Origin: Baekduia soli | Lineage (GTDB): Bacteria > Actinomycetota > Thermoleophilia > Solirubrobacterales > Solirubrobacteraceae | Reading direction: 5' to 3' | Assembly: GCF_007970665.1 (NCBI RefSeq) | Contig: NZ_CP042430.1 | Span: 372,001-436,000 of the forward strand | DNA: 64,000 nt | Shown here: positions 43,990 to 52,943 of the stretch, piece by piece | How positions within the stretch are numbered: position 1 is the first letter of the stretch | How the letters are laid out: each line of letters starts with the position of its first letter | Notes under the pieces: model-generated | Databases searched by the model: none | Told to the model about the DNA's origin: nothing | What the model saw: the letters and a program-made list of their open reading frames with translations, nothing else | Program-made: the position numbers and the translations under genes

Positions 43990-45579
43990 GTGGCGCTCAC
44001 CGTGCTCGCCCTCCTGCTCACCTGGGCCGCCTCGGTCGCGCCGCAGCAGCCGAGCCTGCTCACGCCCGGCGCGTTCGCGCGGGTCCCGCTGGAGCTCCTG
44101 GTCCTCGTCGCGCTGGCCGTCCTGCTGCCCGCCCGCCCACGCCGCGCGCTCGCCGTCGTCGCGGGCGTGCTGCTGAGCGCGCTGGTGCTCGTGACGATCC
44201 TCGACCTGGGGTTCTTCACCGCGTTCGACCGGCCGTTCAGGCCCGTCGACGACTCGGGCTACCTGGGCATCGGGATCGAGACGCTCCGCGACGGGGCCGG
44301 ACGGTCCTACGCCGACCTCGTCGTCGCCGGCGCCGCGCTCCTCGGCGTCGTCCTGCTCGCCATCCCGGTGCTGGCCCTGCTGCGCGTGACCCGGGTCGCG
44401 GCCGACCACCGCCCGGTGGTCCTGCGCGCCGCCGCCGTGCTCGGCGTCCTGTGGGTCGTCCTGCGGATCGCCGGCGCGCCGGCGGCCTCCTCGAGCGCCG
44501 CCTCCCTGGCCGTGCGGGAGGTGCACCTCGTGCGCACCGGCCTGGCCGACCGCGCCGTGCTCGCCCGGCAGATCGCCCACGACCGCTTCCGCGCCACGCC
44601 GGGCGACCGGCTGCTCACCGGCCTGTGCGGCAAGGACGTCCTGCTCGTGTTCGTCGAGAGCTACGGCCGTGTCGCCCTGCAGGGCTCGTCGTTCTCGCCC
44701 GGCGTCGACGCCGTCGTGAACCGCGGCACCGCGCAGCTGCGGGCCGCCGGGTTCGCGGCGCGCAGCGCGTTCCTCACCTCGCCGACGTTCGGCGGCCTGA
44801 GCTGGCTGGCGCACTCCACCCTGCAGTCGGGCGTCCGCGTCGACGGCCAGCGGCGCTACGACCAGCTCGTGGCCCAGGACCGCCTCACGCTCACCGCGGC
44901 GTTCCGGCGCGCCGGGTGGCGGACGGTCGGGATCATGCCCGCCAACCACCGGGCGTGGCCGCAGGGCTCGACGTTCTACCACTACAACCAGGTCTACGAC
45001 CGGCGCAACCTCGGCTACCGCGGCCCGGGCTTCGGGCTGCCGCCCATGCCCGACCAGTACGCGCTGGCCGCCCTGCAGCGCCGCGAGCTGGCACCCCGCG
45101 ATCGCGCACCGCTCTTCGCCGAGGTCGACCTCATCTCGAGCCACGCGCCATGGACGAGCATCCCCCGGCTCGTCCCCTGGGACCAGGTCGGCGACGGCTC
45201 CGTCTTCGCCCGGATCCCGCCCGCGGCGACCTCGCGGGCCGCGCTCATCGGCGACTCCGCACGGGCCCGCAGGGCCTACGGGCAGTCCATCGAGTACTCG
45301 CTGGCCACCCTGATCTCGTTCGTGCGGCGTTACGGCGACGACGACACGGTTCTCGTCGTCCTCGGCGACCACCAGCCCGCCACGACCGTCAGCGGGCTGG
45401 GCGCCAGCCACGACGTCCCGATCTCGGTCATCGCCCACGATCCCGAGGTGCTGCGGCGGATCTCGGCCTGGGACTGGCAGGACGGCCTGCTGCCCGGCCC
45501 GCAGGCCCCGGTCTGGCCGATGGAGGCGTTCCGCGACCGCTTCCTGACCGCGTTCGGCTCGACGCCGGCGACGGGCTGA
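43990..45579 (+). CDS. Alkaline-phosphatase-superfamily (sulfatase/LtaS-like) membrane phosphotransferase (cluster gene 8)
   Basis: Four to five N-terminal helices are followed by an extracytoplasmic sulfatase-fold domain: DVLLVFVESYGR (metal-ligand Glu), FLTSPTFGGLSWLAHS (nucleophile region), LISSHAPWTS and LGDHQPATTVSG (metal-ligand Asp-His). Such proteins move phosphoglycerol or phosphoethanolamine onto envelope glycolipids, as LtaS and EptA do. GTG 43990 is the first start that leaves the helix intact, but the frame is open further upstream into the CDP-alcohol transferase, so a two-domain fusion is possible. Confidence 0.85.
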   Translation: MALTVLALLLTWAASVAPQQPSLLTPGAFARVPLELLVLVALAVLLPARPRRALAVVAGVLLSALVLVTILDLGFFTAFDRPFRPVDDSGYLGIGIETLRDGAGRSYADLVVAGAALLGVVLLAIPVLALLRVTRVAADHRPVVLRAAAVLGVLWVVLRIAGAPAASSSAASLAVREVHLVRTGLADRAVLARQIAHDRFRATPGDRLLTGLCGKDVLLVFVESYGRVALQGSSFSPGVDAVVNRGTAQLRAAGFAARSAFLTSPTFGGLSWLAHSTLQSGVRVDGQRRYDQLVAQDRLTLTAAFRRAGWRTVGIMPANHRAWPQGSTFYHYNQVYDRRNLGYRGPGFGLPPMPDQYALAALQRRELAPRDRAPLFAEVDLISSHAPWTSIPRLVPWDQVGDGSVFARIPPAATSRAALIGDSARARRAYGQSIEYSLATLISFVRRYGDDDTVLVVLGDHQPATTVSGLGASHDVPISVIAHDPEVLRRISAWDWQDGLLPGPQAPVWPMEAFRDRFLTAFGSTPATG

Positions 45580-45581
45580 CC

Positions 45582-46343
45582 GTGCGCCAGGACGACCGCG
45601 CGTGGTTCGACGACACGCTGCGGCGAGCGCGCCTGTCGGCCTACCCGCCGGGCGAGTTCGTCGGGCAGGAGAGCTTCATGACCGCCGGCGAGATCCGGGC
45701 CCTGGCGCTGCGCGCCGGCATCTCCAGCGGGGTCGCGGCCCTGGACCTCTGCTGCGGCGTGGCCGGGCCCGGGCGCTTCGTCACACGGGAGCTGGGCTGC
45801 GACTACCTGGGCGTGGACGCCAGCGCGAGCGCCCTCGCGGTCGCCCGCAGCCGCGCCGGCGACCTGCCGTGCCGCTTCGTCGTCGGCCAGGTCCCTGCGC
45901 TGCCGGCAGGCTCCTTCGACGTCGTGCTGCTGCTGGAGACCATGCTCGCGTTCGAGGACAAGGACGCCGTGCTGCGCGCGGTCGCCGCGGCGCTGGCGCC
46001 CGGTGGGCGCTTCGCGTTCACGCTGGAGGAGGGCGCGCCGCTCACGGCGGCCGAGCGGGAGGCGATGCCCGCCGCCGACACCGTCTGGCCCGCCCCGCTG
46101 GCCGAGGTCGCCGCGCTGCTGGAGGCCGCGGGGCTCGTGCTGACCTGGCAGGAGGATCGCAGCGCCGCGCACCGCGCGACCGCCCAGGCGCTGGCCGAGG
46201 CGTTCGCCGCCGACGCCGCGCACATCGCCGCCCAGCTCGGCCGCCGGGCGCTGGACGACCTGCTCGCCGCGCACCGCCTGTGGATCGACTGGCTGCGCAC
46301 GGGCCGGGTCCGCAAGCTCGCGCTCGTGGCCCAGCGGGCCTAG
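45582..46343 (+). CDS. Class I SAM-dependent methyltransferase (cluster gene 9)
   Basis: A 253-residue Rossmann methyltransferase: ALDLCCGVAGPGRFVTRELG (motif I with Cys pair), YLGVDASASALAVAR, SFDVVLLLETMLAFEDKD and APGGRFAFTLEEG. This group includes glycine- and small-molecule methyltransferases. GTG start two bases after the LtaS-like stop. It is the last gene of the cluster, before a hairpin. Confidence 0.9.
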   Translation: MRQDDRAWFDDTLRRARLSAYPPGEFVGQESFMTAGEIRALALRAGISSGVAALDLCCGVAGPGRFVTRELGCDYLGVDASASALAVARSRAGDLPCRFVVGQVPALPAGSFDVVLLLETMLAFEDKDAVLRAVAAALAPGGRFAFTLEEGAPLTAAEREAMPAADTVWPAPLAEVAALLEAAGLVLTWQEDRSAAHRATAQALAEAFAADAAHIAAQLGRRALDDLLAAHRLWIDWLRTGRVRKLALVAQRA

Positions 46344-46368
46344 GGGCGGGCGGATCGTCCCGGCCGCG

Positions 46369-46393
46369 GTCGCCGCAGGATCCCCGCGGCGAC
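46369..46393. terminator. Possible terminator hairpin after the cluster
   Basis: GTCGCCGC-N9-GCGGCGAC is an 8-bp perfect stem 25 bases after the last cluster gene. There is no U-tract, as is common in high-GC actinobacteria, so intrinsic termination is plausible but unproven. Confidence 0.4.
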
Positions 46394-46440
46394 TGCCTCG
46401 CGCTCGAGCTCCTCGCGGTGGTCGGGGTGGGCGACGGCGA

Positions 46441-46916
46441 TCAGCGCCGGTCAGCGCCGACAGCGAACGGCCGCGCGGCGAGCACGATGAACGCCTTGCC
46501 GCGCCCGGCGAGGTCGACGACACCGTCGGAGATCAGCTCGGTGTGGATCCCCAGGTCGGCGTGGCCCGTCAGGCAGGCTGGTCGCTCTCCGTCCAGCCCA
46601 CGACCGGGGAGACGTGGATCTGGTTGAGCCCGAACGTCCGCCGCATGGGCGGCGTGGCCTCGAGGAGGAAGGGGACCTCGCCGATGAGCGGCGCCACGTC
46701 GTCGGCGCTGATGCCGAGCGTGAGGTAGCCGCGGCGGTCGGGCGGGCTCGCCGCGGCGACGGCCATCGAGCACGCCGTGTGCTCGCTGCACTCGCCGCGG
46801 ATGTAGGCCCGCTCGCACACGGCGTGCATCTGGTAGATCCGGATGCCGTCGAGCTGCTCGTGCTCGCGCTCCAGCACGTCCACCAGCGTGACCGGCTCAC
46901 CGTTGGCCAGCGGCAC
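46441..46916 (-). pseudogene. Acetyl-CoA hydrolase/CoA-transferase pseudogene
   Basis: The first part (46569-46916) reads PLANGEPVTLVDVLEREHEQ, RRGYLTLGISADDVAPLIGE, VPFLLEAT and FGLNQIHVSPVVGWTESD. After a frame change near 46570 comes CLTGHADLGIHTELISDGVV and KAFIVLAARPFAVG (to 46441). These are separated blocks of the 4-hydroxybutyrate CoA-transferase/acetyl-CoA hydrolase family; the catalytic glutamate region and roughly 300 residues are missing. It has decayed by several internal deletions. Confidence 0.85.
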
Positions 46917-46990
46917 GATGAGGTCGGCCCCGGGGCGCCACGGTGCCCGGGGCCCGGGGCCCCGCGAGGGGTACCGGGCGCAGATGCGGC

Positions 46991-47398
46991 CTACGGGTGC
47001 GCGGGCATGGTGTTGACCGCGGCCACCGTGAGGCCGCTGCTGACCTGCACCTCGACCTCGGTGCCGTCGGCCTTCTTGATGTGGGCCTCGTACGGGGCGC
47101 TCGAGTCGACGTTGGTCTCGACGCGCTCGACCGTGCCCGAGACCTTGGCCAGGGCGGCGGCCTTGACCTTGGCCGCGGTGTCACCGGTCAGCAGTGTCTC
47201 GGTCTTGCCGTTGAGCGTGTGGCTCCCCTTGGAGGGGTCGCGCTGCGCCGGGCCGGTGGCCGTGGCGGAGGACGAGCCCGACGCGGAGGGTGACGTCGTC
47301 GAGGAGGAGGACGTCGCCGCGTTGGCGATCGCCCCGCCGCCGAGGGCGGCGGCGCCGATCGCGGCGGCGGTGGTGAGCTTGGTGCGCAGCGTGGACAT
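46991..47398 (-). CDS. Secreted PepSY-like protein
   Basis: A 135-residue protein with a signal peptide (KLTTAAAIGAAALGGGAIANA), a Ser/Thr-rich linker (SSSSTTSPSASGSSS) and one PepSY-like domain: TAAKVKAAALAKVSGTVERV, followed by YEAHIKKADGTEVEVQV. Related domains bind or inhibit peptidases or simply act in the cell envelope. AAAGGAA is the ribosome site. It stands alone. Confidence 0.82.
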   Translation of the reverse strand: MSTLRTKLTTAAAIGAAALGGGAIANAATSSSSTTSPSASGSSSATATGPAQRDPSKGSHTLNGKTETLLTGDTAAKVKAAALAKVSGTVERVETNVDSSAPYEAHIKKADGTEVEVQVSSGLTVAAVNTMPAHP

Positions 47399-47522
47399 GC
47401 TGGGTTCCTTTGGGTGGGAGGGGGTGAGCCGCACGATGGCCGTCGACCCTGGGCGGCGGCCGAGATCGCGCCGAGGATCGGCCAAGACGTCGTCACCGCC
47501 CCAGCGGCGCCCCGGGCCCTCC

Positions 47523-48296
47523 TCAGACGCGCGTCCCGCCCGAGGCCTCGATCCGCTGCCCGGTGATCCAGTGCCCCGAGCGCAGCACGAGCCCGGCGAT
47601 CGCCGGCCCGATGTCCTCGGGAAGGCCGACCCGGCCGAGCGCCGTCTGGGCGGCGATCTGCTCCTGCAGCTCCGGGGTGTCGCGGACCATGCCGCCGCTG
47701 AAGTCGGTCGCGACCGCGCCCGGGGCCAGCGTGTTGACCGCGATACCGCGCCCGCCGAGCTCGAGCGCGAGGTAGCGCGTGAGCACGTCGGCCGCGCCCT
47801 TGGCCGCGGCGTAGGCGGCCGACCCGGCGAACGTGAAGCGCGTCAGGCCCGTGCCGATGTTGACGATCGACCCGCCGTCGGCGATGTGCCCCAGCAGCGC
47901 CTGGGTGAGGAAGAACACGCCCTTGAAGTGGACGTCGACGACCGCGTCGAACTGGTCCTCGGTCGTCTCGGCGATGGAGGCGTGCAGCGAGGTGCCGCCG
48001 TTGTTGACCAGGATGTCGAACGCGGACCGGTCCCAGGTCTCGCGCAGCGCGGCGCCGACGGCGTCGGCGAACGCACCGAACGACGCGACCTCGCCGACGT
48101 CGAGGCGCAGCGCGACGGCGCGGCCGCCGCCGGCCTCGATCGCGGCGGCGACGTCCTGCGCCTCGGTCGCATTGGCGCGGTAGGTGAGGATGACGCCGGC
48201 GCCCTCGGCGGCCAGCGCGAGCGCGGTGCTGCGCCCGATCCCGCGGTTGCCGCCGGTCACGAGCGCGATCGGGGTGGGGGTGGTGTCAGGGGTCAT
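47523..48296 (-). CDS. Short-chain dehydrogenase/reductase
   Basis: A 257-residue classical SDR, 3-oxoacyl-ACP-reductase-like: LVTGGNRGIGRSTALALA, LVNNGGTSLHASI, catalytic Ser in NIGTGLTRF region, AAYAAAKGAADVLTRYLALE (Tyr-x3-Lys) and NTLAPGAVATDFSGG. The NNAG motif is NNGG. It is divergent from the HTH gene, a common regulator-SDR pairing in actinobacteria. Confidence 0.93.
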   Translation of the reverse strand: MTPDTTPTPIALVTGGNRGIGRSTALALAAEGAGVILTYRANATEAQDVAAAIEAGGGRAVALRLDVGEVASFGAFADAVGAALRETWDRSAFDILVNNGGTSLHASIAETTEDQFDAVVDVHFKGVFFLTQALLGHIADGGSIVNIGTGLTRFTFAGSAAYAAAKGAADVLTRYLALELGGRGIAVNTLAPGAVATDFSGGMVRDTPELQEQIAAQTALGRVGLPEDIGPAIAGLVLRSGHWITGQRIEASGGTRV

Positions 48297-48398
48297 GGCG
48301 GGCACGGTCGCGCGCCGGCGCCGTCGGCGAAAGGGACCCGCCGAGCCCCGGATCGGCGATCCCTGGCTGCGCCGCGCGCGGCGTCGCATACTGGGGCG

Positions 48399-49286
48399 AT
48401 GGACCGGATCGAGCTCGCCGACTTCCTGCGCCGCCGCCGCGAGGCGCTGCAGCCAGAGGACGTCGGGCTCGCGCGCGGCGCGCGGCGCCGCACGAGCGGC
48501 CTGCGCCGCGAGGAGGTCGCGCTGCTGGCCAGCATGTCCACCGACTACTACGGGCGCCTGGAGCAGCGCCGCGGGCCCCAGCCGTCGGAGCCGATGCTGG
48601 CCGCGATCGCCCGCGCGCTGCGCCTGAGCCAGGACGAGCGCGACCACCTCTTCCGGCTGGCGGGCCACACCCCGCCGGCGCGGGCCTCGCGCTCGGACCA
48701 CGTCAGCCCGGCGCTGCTGCGCGTGCTCGATCGCCTCGACACGCCGGCCCAGGTCGCGACCGACCTCGGCGAGACGCTCGTCCAGAACCCGGCGGCGGTC
48801 GCGCTGCTCGGCGACCAGACCCACTACGCACCCGGCGACCCGGCGCGCTCGCTGCACTACCGCTGGTTCACCGACCCGGCCGCGCGGGCGCGCTACGCCC
48901 CCGAGGACCACGACCGCCTCACCCGCAGCTTCGTCGGCGGCCTGCGCATCGCCATGGCCCGCCACCCCGGCGACGAGCGCGGGCTGGCGCTCATCGCGGC
49001 GCTGCACGCGGCGAGCGCCGAGTTCAGCGCGCGCTGGGCCGAGCACGACGTGTCCGCCCGGCCCTCGGACGAGCGCAAGCGCTTCATGCACCCGCAGGTC
49101 GGCCGGATCGAGGTGAACTGCCAGACGCTCGTCGCCGAGAGCGAGGCGCAGGTGCTGCTCGTCTACACGGCGACGCCCGGGACCGAGGACGCCGAGAAGC
49201 TGCGGCTGCTCGAGGTCGTCGGGGCGCAGGAGTTCGCGGCCGCGCCCGACGGCGCGTGGGAGGCGTCCGGGACGGCGCGCAGCTAG
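48399..49286 (+). CDS. XRE-type HTH regulator with MmyB-like ligand domain
   Basis: A 295-residue regulator. The N-terminal HTH has LADFLRRRREALQPEDVGL, RRTSGLRREEVALLASMS and TDYYGRLEQRRGPQPSE. The C-terminal MmyB-like PAS domain (QVATDLGETLVQNPAAVALL, YRWFTDPAARARY, QTLVAESEAQVLLVYTA) often binds fatty acid or other small ligands. It is divergent from the SDR, which is its likely target. It shares the palindromic stop CTAG with the acyl-CoA ligase on the other strand. Confidence 0.93.
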   Translation: MDRIELADFLRRRREALQPEDVGLARGARRRTSGLRREEVALLASMSTDYYGRLEQRRGPQPSEPMLAAIARALRLSQDERDHLFRLAGHTPPARASRSDHVSPALLRVLDRLDTPAQVATDLGETLVQNPAAVALLGDQTHYAPGDPARSLHYRWFTDPAARARYAPEDHDRLTRSFVGGLRIAMARHPGDERGLALIAALHAASAEFSARWAEHDVSARPSDERKRFMHPQVGRIEVNCQTLVAESEAQVLLVYTATPGTEDAEKLRLLEVVGAQEFAAAPDGAWEASGTARS

Positions 49287-50944
49287 CCGGTGTAGTGGCC
49301 GCGGTGGCGGGTGCGCAGCTCGTACTTGCGGACCTTGTCGCCGACGGTCGTCGGCAGGCTGTCGACGGCGATGATCGCCTTCGGGGTCTCGAAACCCGCC
49401 AGCCGCGAGCGGCAGAACCCGATGAGCCCGTCGGCGTCGACGTCCTGCCCCTCGGCCGGGATGACGAACGCGGTGACTGCCTCGCCCCAGTGCTCGTGCG
49501 GCAACCCGACGACCGCGGCGCGCCGCACGGCCGGGTGCTGCAGGAGCACGGCCTCGACGCGGATGCTCGACACGTTCTCGCCGCCGGACTTCACGATGTC
49601 CTTGGACCGGTCGACCATGATCTTCAGGTCGTCCTCGTCGTAGACGCACACGTCGCCGGAGTGGAACCAGCCGCCGCGGAACGCCTCGGCCGTCGCCTCC
49701 TCGTCCTTGTAGTAGCCCGCGGTCACGACCGGCGAGCGGTAGACGATCTCGCCGGGGACGCCGGGCCGGCCGCGCAGCGACCCGCCCTCCTCGTCCCACA
49801 GGTCGGCGGCCAGGAGCGGGTTGGGCACGCCGACGTAGTTGAGCTCGGGCGCCGTGGCGCGGAACACCTCGGGCCACTTGTCGGGCCAGAAGCGGTGGGC
49901 CGAGATCGCCTCGGTCTGGCCGAGGGCCTCGCAGGTGACGAGGTCGGGGCCGGCGAGCGCCTTGAGTCGGTCGATGAGCGCGGGTGCCGCGCTCGTCCAG
50001 CCGTAGACGACCGAGGTCAGCGACCGCACGTCGTGGCCGCCGGCCTCGATCGCGTCGGCGAGCTCGGCGAGCATCGCGGGCGACCCGCCCCAGAGCGCCG
50101 TGACCCCCTCGCGCTCGACGGCCGCCGCGATGCCCGCCGCGTCGAAGCGCCGCCCGAGCACGAGCGTGCCGCCGACCACGAACGCCGGGAAGCTCATGAT
50201 CGTGTCGCAGATGTGGAAGACGACCGGCAGGAAGCTCAAGAGCTTCATGTCGCTCTCGATGCGGTTGCCGCGCCCGTAGGTCAGCGCGAACGTGAACGCG
50301 GCGAAGTGGCTGTAGGTGTGCGAGATCATCGCGCCCTTGGGCATCGCCGTCGTGCCCGAGGTGAACACGATCTCCCAGATGTCGTCGCCGTGGATCTCGA
50401 CGTCGGGCTCGGTGGTCGCGGCCCCGGCGACGAACGTCCCGAACGACGCGCTCCCGGCCACCGCGCCGCCGCCGATCTCGATCGTCACGTCGGGCCGCGT
50501 GCCGGCCTGCGCGAACGCCACCTCGCAGCGCGGCCACAGCTCGGCGTCGACGACGCAGAGCGCAGGCTCCAGGCGCTCGATGAGGTGGGCGACGACGTCG
50601 GGGGCGAGCATCGGGTTCAGCGGCGCGACGGTGAGCCCCGCCTTCGCGACGCCGAACTTCAGGATGTAGGCCTCGACGGAGTTCTCGCAGAACATGAGCA
50701 CCGTGTCGCCCTGCCGCAGGCCGCGGCCCAGGAGCGCGTTGGCGACGCGGTTGGCCAGCGCGTCGGCCTGCCGGTAGGTCAGGCGCTCGTGGGCGGGGTC
50801 GGCGAACGCGCCGGGCCACGTCACGATCGCCTCCTTGTCGGGGAAGCTCCACGTGACGCGCTCGAGCAGGTCGCCGATGCTCACGCGGTTGACGCGGTCG
50901 ACCGGGCGCCGGTGGTGCAGGCTCGTGACGTCGAACCCGGTCAC
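49283..50944 (-). CDS. Acyl-CoA synthetase (AMP-dependent ligase)
   Basis: A 553-residue ANL enzyme: FTSGTTAMPKGAM (ATP loop), VVYGWTSAAP, YYKDEEATAEAFRGGWFHSGD, RSKDIVKSGGENVSS and the C-terminal catalytic Lys in VGDKVRKYELR. It activates a carboxylic acid to its CoA ester. It is the last gene of the acyl-CoA carboxylase operon, GTG overlapping the upstream stop (GTGA), so it probably makes the substrate of that carboxylase or a related one. Confidence 0.93.
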   Translation of the reverse strand: MTGFDVTSLHHRRPVDRVNRVSIGDLLERVTWSFPDKEAIVTWPGAFADPAHERLTYRQADALANRVANALLGRGLRQGDTVLMFCENSVEAYILKFGVAKAGLTVAPLNPMLAPDVVAHLIERLEPALCVVDAELWPRCEVAFAQAGTRPDVTIEIGGGAVAGSASFGTFVAGAATTEPDVEIHGDDIWEIVFTSGTTAMPKGAMISHTYSHFAAFTFALTYGRGNRIESDMKLLSFLPVVFHICDTIMSFPAFVVGGTLVLGRRFDAAGIAAAVEREGVTALWGGSPAMLAELADAIEAGGHDVRSLTSVVYGWTSAAPALIDRLKALAGPDLVTCEALGQTEAISAHRFWPDKWPEVFRATAPELNYVGVPNPLLAADLWDEEGGSLRGRPGVPGEIVYRSPVVTAGYYKDEEATAEAFRGGWFHSGDVCVYDEDDLKIMVDRSKDIVKSGGENVSSIRVEAVLLQHPAVRRAAVVGLPHEHWGEAVTAFVIPAEGQDVDADGLIGFCRSRLAGFETPKAIIAVDSLPTTVGDKVRKYELRTRHRGHYTG

Positions 50945-52941
50945 CCCGGCTCCTCGATCGCCGCCAGCAGCATCCCGGCGTCGACCTGCATCCCGACGGC
51001 GACGGGCAGCTCGGCGACGCGGCCGTCGGCCGGGGCGACGATCTCGTGCTCCATCTTCATCGCCTCGAGCGCCAGCAGCGCCTGCCCGGCGCGCACGGCG
51101 TCGCCGACGGCGACGTCGACGCGCACCACGTTGCCCGGCATCGGCGCCAGCAGCGAGCCGGGCGCGGCCTGGGCGGCCGGGTCGGGGAGGCGCTCGAGCT
51201 CGCGCAGCGTGCAGGCGCCCGTGGGCCCGGAGACGTGCACGGCGCCCTCCGGGCCGGGTCGCACCCCCAAGCGCGTCCGCACGCCGTCGAGCTCGAGCAC
51301 GACCGCCCCGGGATCCGCGCCCGCCAGGCGCACGTCGGCGGCCAGCGGCTCGCCGTCGACGAGCAGGTGCTCGAGCCCGCCCCGCCCGAAGCGGTAGGCG
51401 ACCACGAGCTCGTCGTCGCGGTCGGCGAAGCGCGCCTCCTGGTCGACGGCCGGGTTGTTGCGCCACCCGCTGGGCAGCGTGCGCTGCACGGTCGCCGCCG
51501 CGCGGCGGGCGGCCTGGCCCGCGAGTGCCGCGGCGGCGGCCGCCGCACGCCGCGCCGCCCCGTCGAGCAGGTCGGCGCGCAGGGCCTGCGCGTCGTCGCG
51601 CTCCAGGTGGTGGATGCCGATCGCGCCGGCGGCGAATGCCGGCGACTCCAGCACGCGGACGAGGAAGTCGCGGTTGGTGCGCACGCCGTCGATCTCGGCC
51701 GCCCGCAGCGCGGCGGCCAGGCGGCGGGTCGCCTCGGCGCGCGTGGCGCCGTGGGCGATGACCTTGGCGATCATCGGGTCGTAGTGGAGCGAGACCTCCG
51801 AGCCCGCCGCCACCCCGGCGTCGACGCGCAGGCCGGGCCGCGCCGGCACCTCCAGGCGCGTCAGCGTCCCCGTCTGGGGCAGGAAGCCGGCCACCGGGTC
51901 CTCGGCGTAGAGCCGCACCTCGATCGCGTGGCCCTGCGGCGCGGGGGCGGTCGCGGCCTCCGGGATCGGCACCCCCATCGCGATCTCGAGCTGCAGGCGC
52001 ACGAGGTCGGTGCCCGTGACCATCTCGGTCACCGGGTGCTCGACCTGCAGGCGCGTGTTGACCTCCAGCGCGTGGAAGCTCCCGTCGTCGGCGAGCAGGA
52101 ACTCGACGGTGCCCGCCCCGACGTAGCCGATCGCCGCCCCCGCGGCGACCGCGGCGGCGCCCATGCGGGCCCGCAGCGCCGGATCGACCGCGGGTGACGG
52201 CGCCTCCTCCAGGAGCTTCTGGTGGCGGCGCTGCAGGGAGCAGTCGCGCTCGCCGAGGTGGGTCACCGTGCCGTGGTGGTCGCCGAGGATCTGGATCTCG
52301 ACGTGCCGGCCCGCCGTCACGTAGCGCTCGAGCAGCAGCGCGTCGTCGCCGAACGCCTCACGCGCCAGGCGCCGTGCGCCCGCCACCGCCGCCGCCAGCT
52401 CCTCGGGGCGGCCGACGACCGCCATGCCCTTGCCGCCCCCGCCCCCCGACGGCTTGACGAGCAGCGGGTACCCGACCCCGGCGGCCGCCGCCGCCAGCGC
52501 CTCGCCGTCCAGGCCGCTGACATCGGCGTCGGCCAGCACGGGCACGCCGACGCCGGCCATGATCCGCTTGGCGCCGAGCTTGGACCCCATGTCGCGGATG
52601 ACCTGCGGCGACGGGCCGACGAACAGCAGGCCCGCGTCGGCGCAGGCCTGCGCGAAGTCGGCGTTCTCGGCCAGGAAGCCGTAGCCCGGGTGCACCGCGT
52701 CGGCGCCCGTCCGCCGCGCGGCGTCGACGATCGCCTCGGCCCGCAGGTAGGAGGCCGAGGGCGCCGCGGCGCCGATCCGCACCGCGACGTCGGCCTGCGC
52801 GACATGCGGCGCGTCGGCGTCGGCGTCGGAGAAGACCGCGACCGTCGGCAGGCCCATCGCTCGCGCGGTGCGGATGATCCGGCAGGCGATCTCGCCGCGG
52901 TTGGCGACGAGCAGGCGGGTGATGTCGCGCGGGGCGGCCAT
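50941..52941 (-). CDS. Acyl-CoA carboxylase alpha subunit (biotin carboxylase + BCCP)
   Basis: A 666-residue protein. Residues 8-450 are biotin carboxylase (LLVANRGEIACRIIRTAR, KPSGGGGGKGMAVV, HALEVNTRLQVEHPVTEMV). The C-terminal biotinyl domain carries the biotin Lys629 in LEAMKMEHE. With the beta subunit gene two bases upstream it forms an acyl-CoA (propionyl/methylcrotonyl/other) carboxylase. ATG 52941 is used; GTG 52947 would overlap the beta-subunit stop. Confidence 0.95.
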   Translation of the reverse strand: MAAPRDITRLLVANRGEIACRIIRTARAMGLPTVAVFSDADADAPHVAQADVAVRIGAAAPSASYLRAEAIVDAARRTGADAVHPGYGFLAENADFAQACADAGLLFVGPSPQVIRDMGSKLGAKRIMAGVGVPVLADADVSGLDGEALAAAAAGVGYPLLVKPSGGGGGKGMAVVGRPEELAAAVAGARRLAREAFGDDALLLERYVTAGRHVEIQILGDHHGTVTHLGERDCSLQRRHQKLLEEAPSPAVDPALRARMGAAAVAAGAAIGYVGAGTVEFLLADDGSFHALEVNTRLQVEHPVTEMVTGTDLVRLQLEIAMGVPIPEAATAPAPQGHAIEVRLYAEDPVAGFLPQTGTLTRLEVPARPGLRVDAGVAAGSEVSLHYDPMIAKVIAHGATRAEATRRLAAALRAAEIDGVRTNRDFLVRVLESPAFAAGAIGIHHLERDDAQALRADLLDGAARRAAAAAAALAGQAARRAAATVQRTLPSGWRNNPAVDQEARFADRDDELVVAYRFGRGGLEHLLVDGEPLAADVRLAGADPGAVVLELDGVRTRLGVRPGPEGAVHVSGPTGACTLRELERLPDPAAQAAPGSLLAPMPGNVVRVDVAVGDAVRAGQALLALEAMKMEHEIVAPADGRVAELPVAVGMQVDAGMLLAAIEEPG

Positions 52942-52943
52942 CG

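Noticed and set aside
46614-48398. Plus-strand open frame leading into the HTH gene
   Set aside because: It runs antisense to the CoA-transferase relic, PepSY-like gene and SDR; only the part from 48399 has HTH and MmyB-like signatures.
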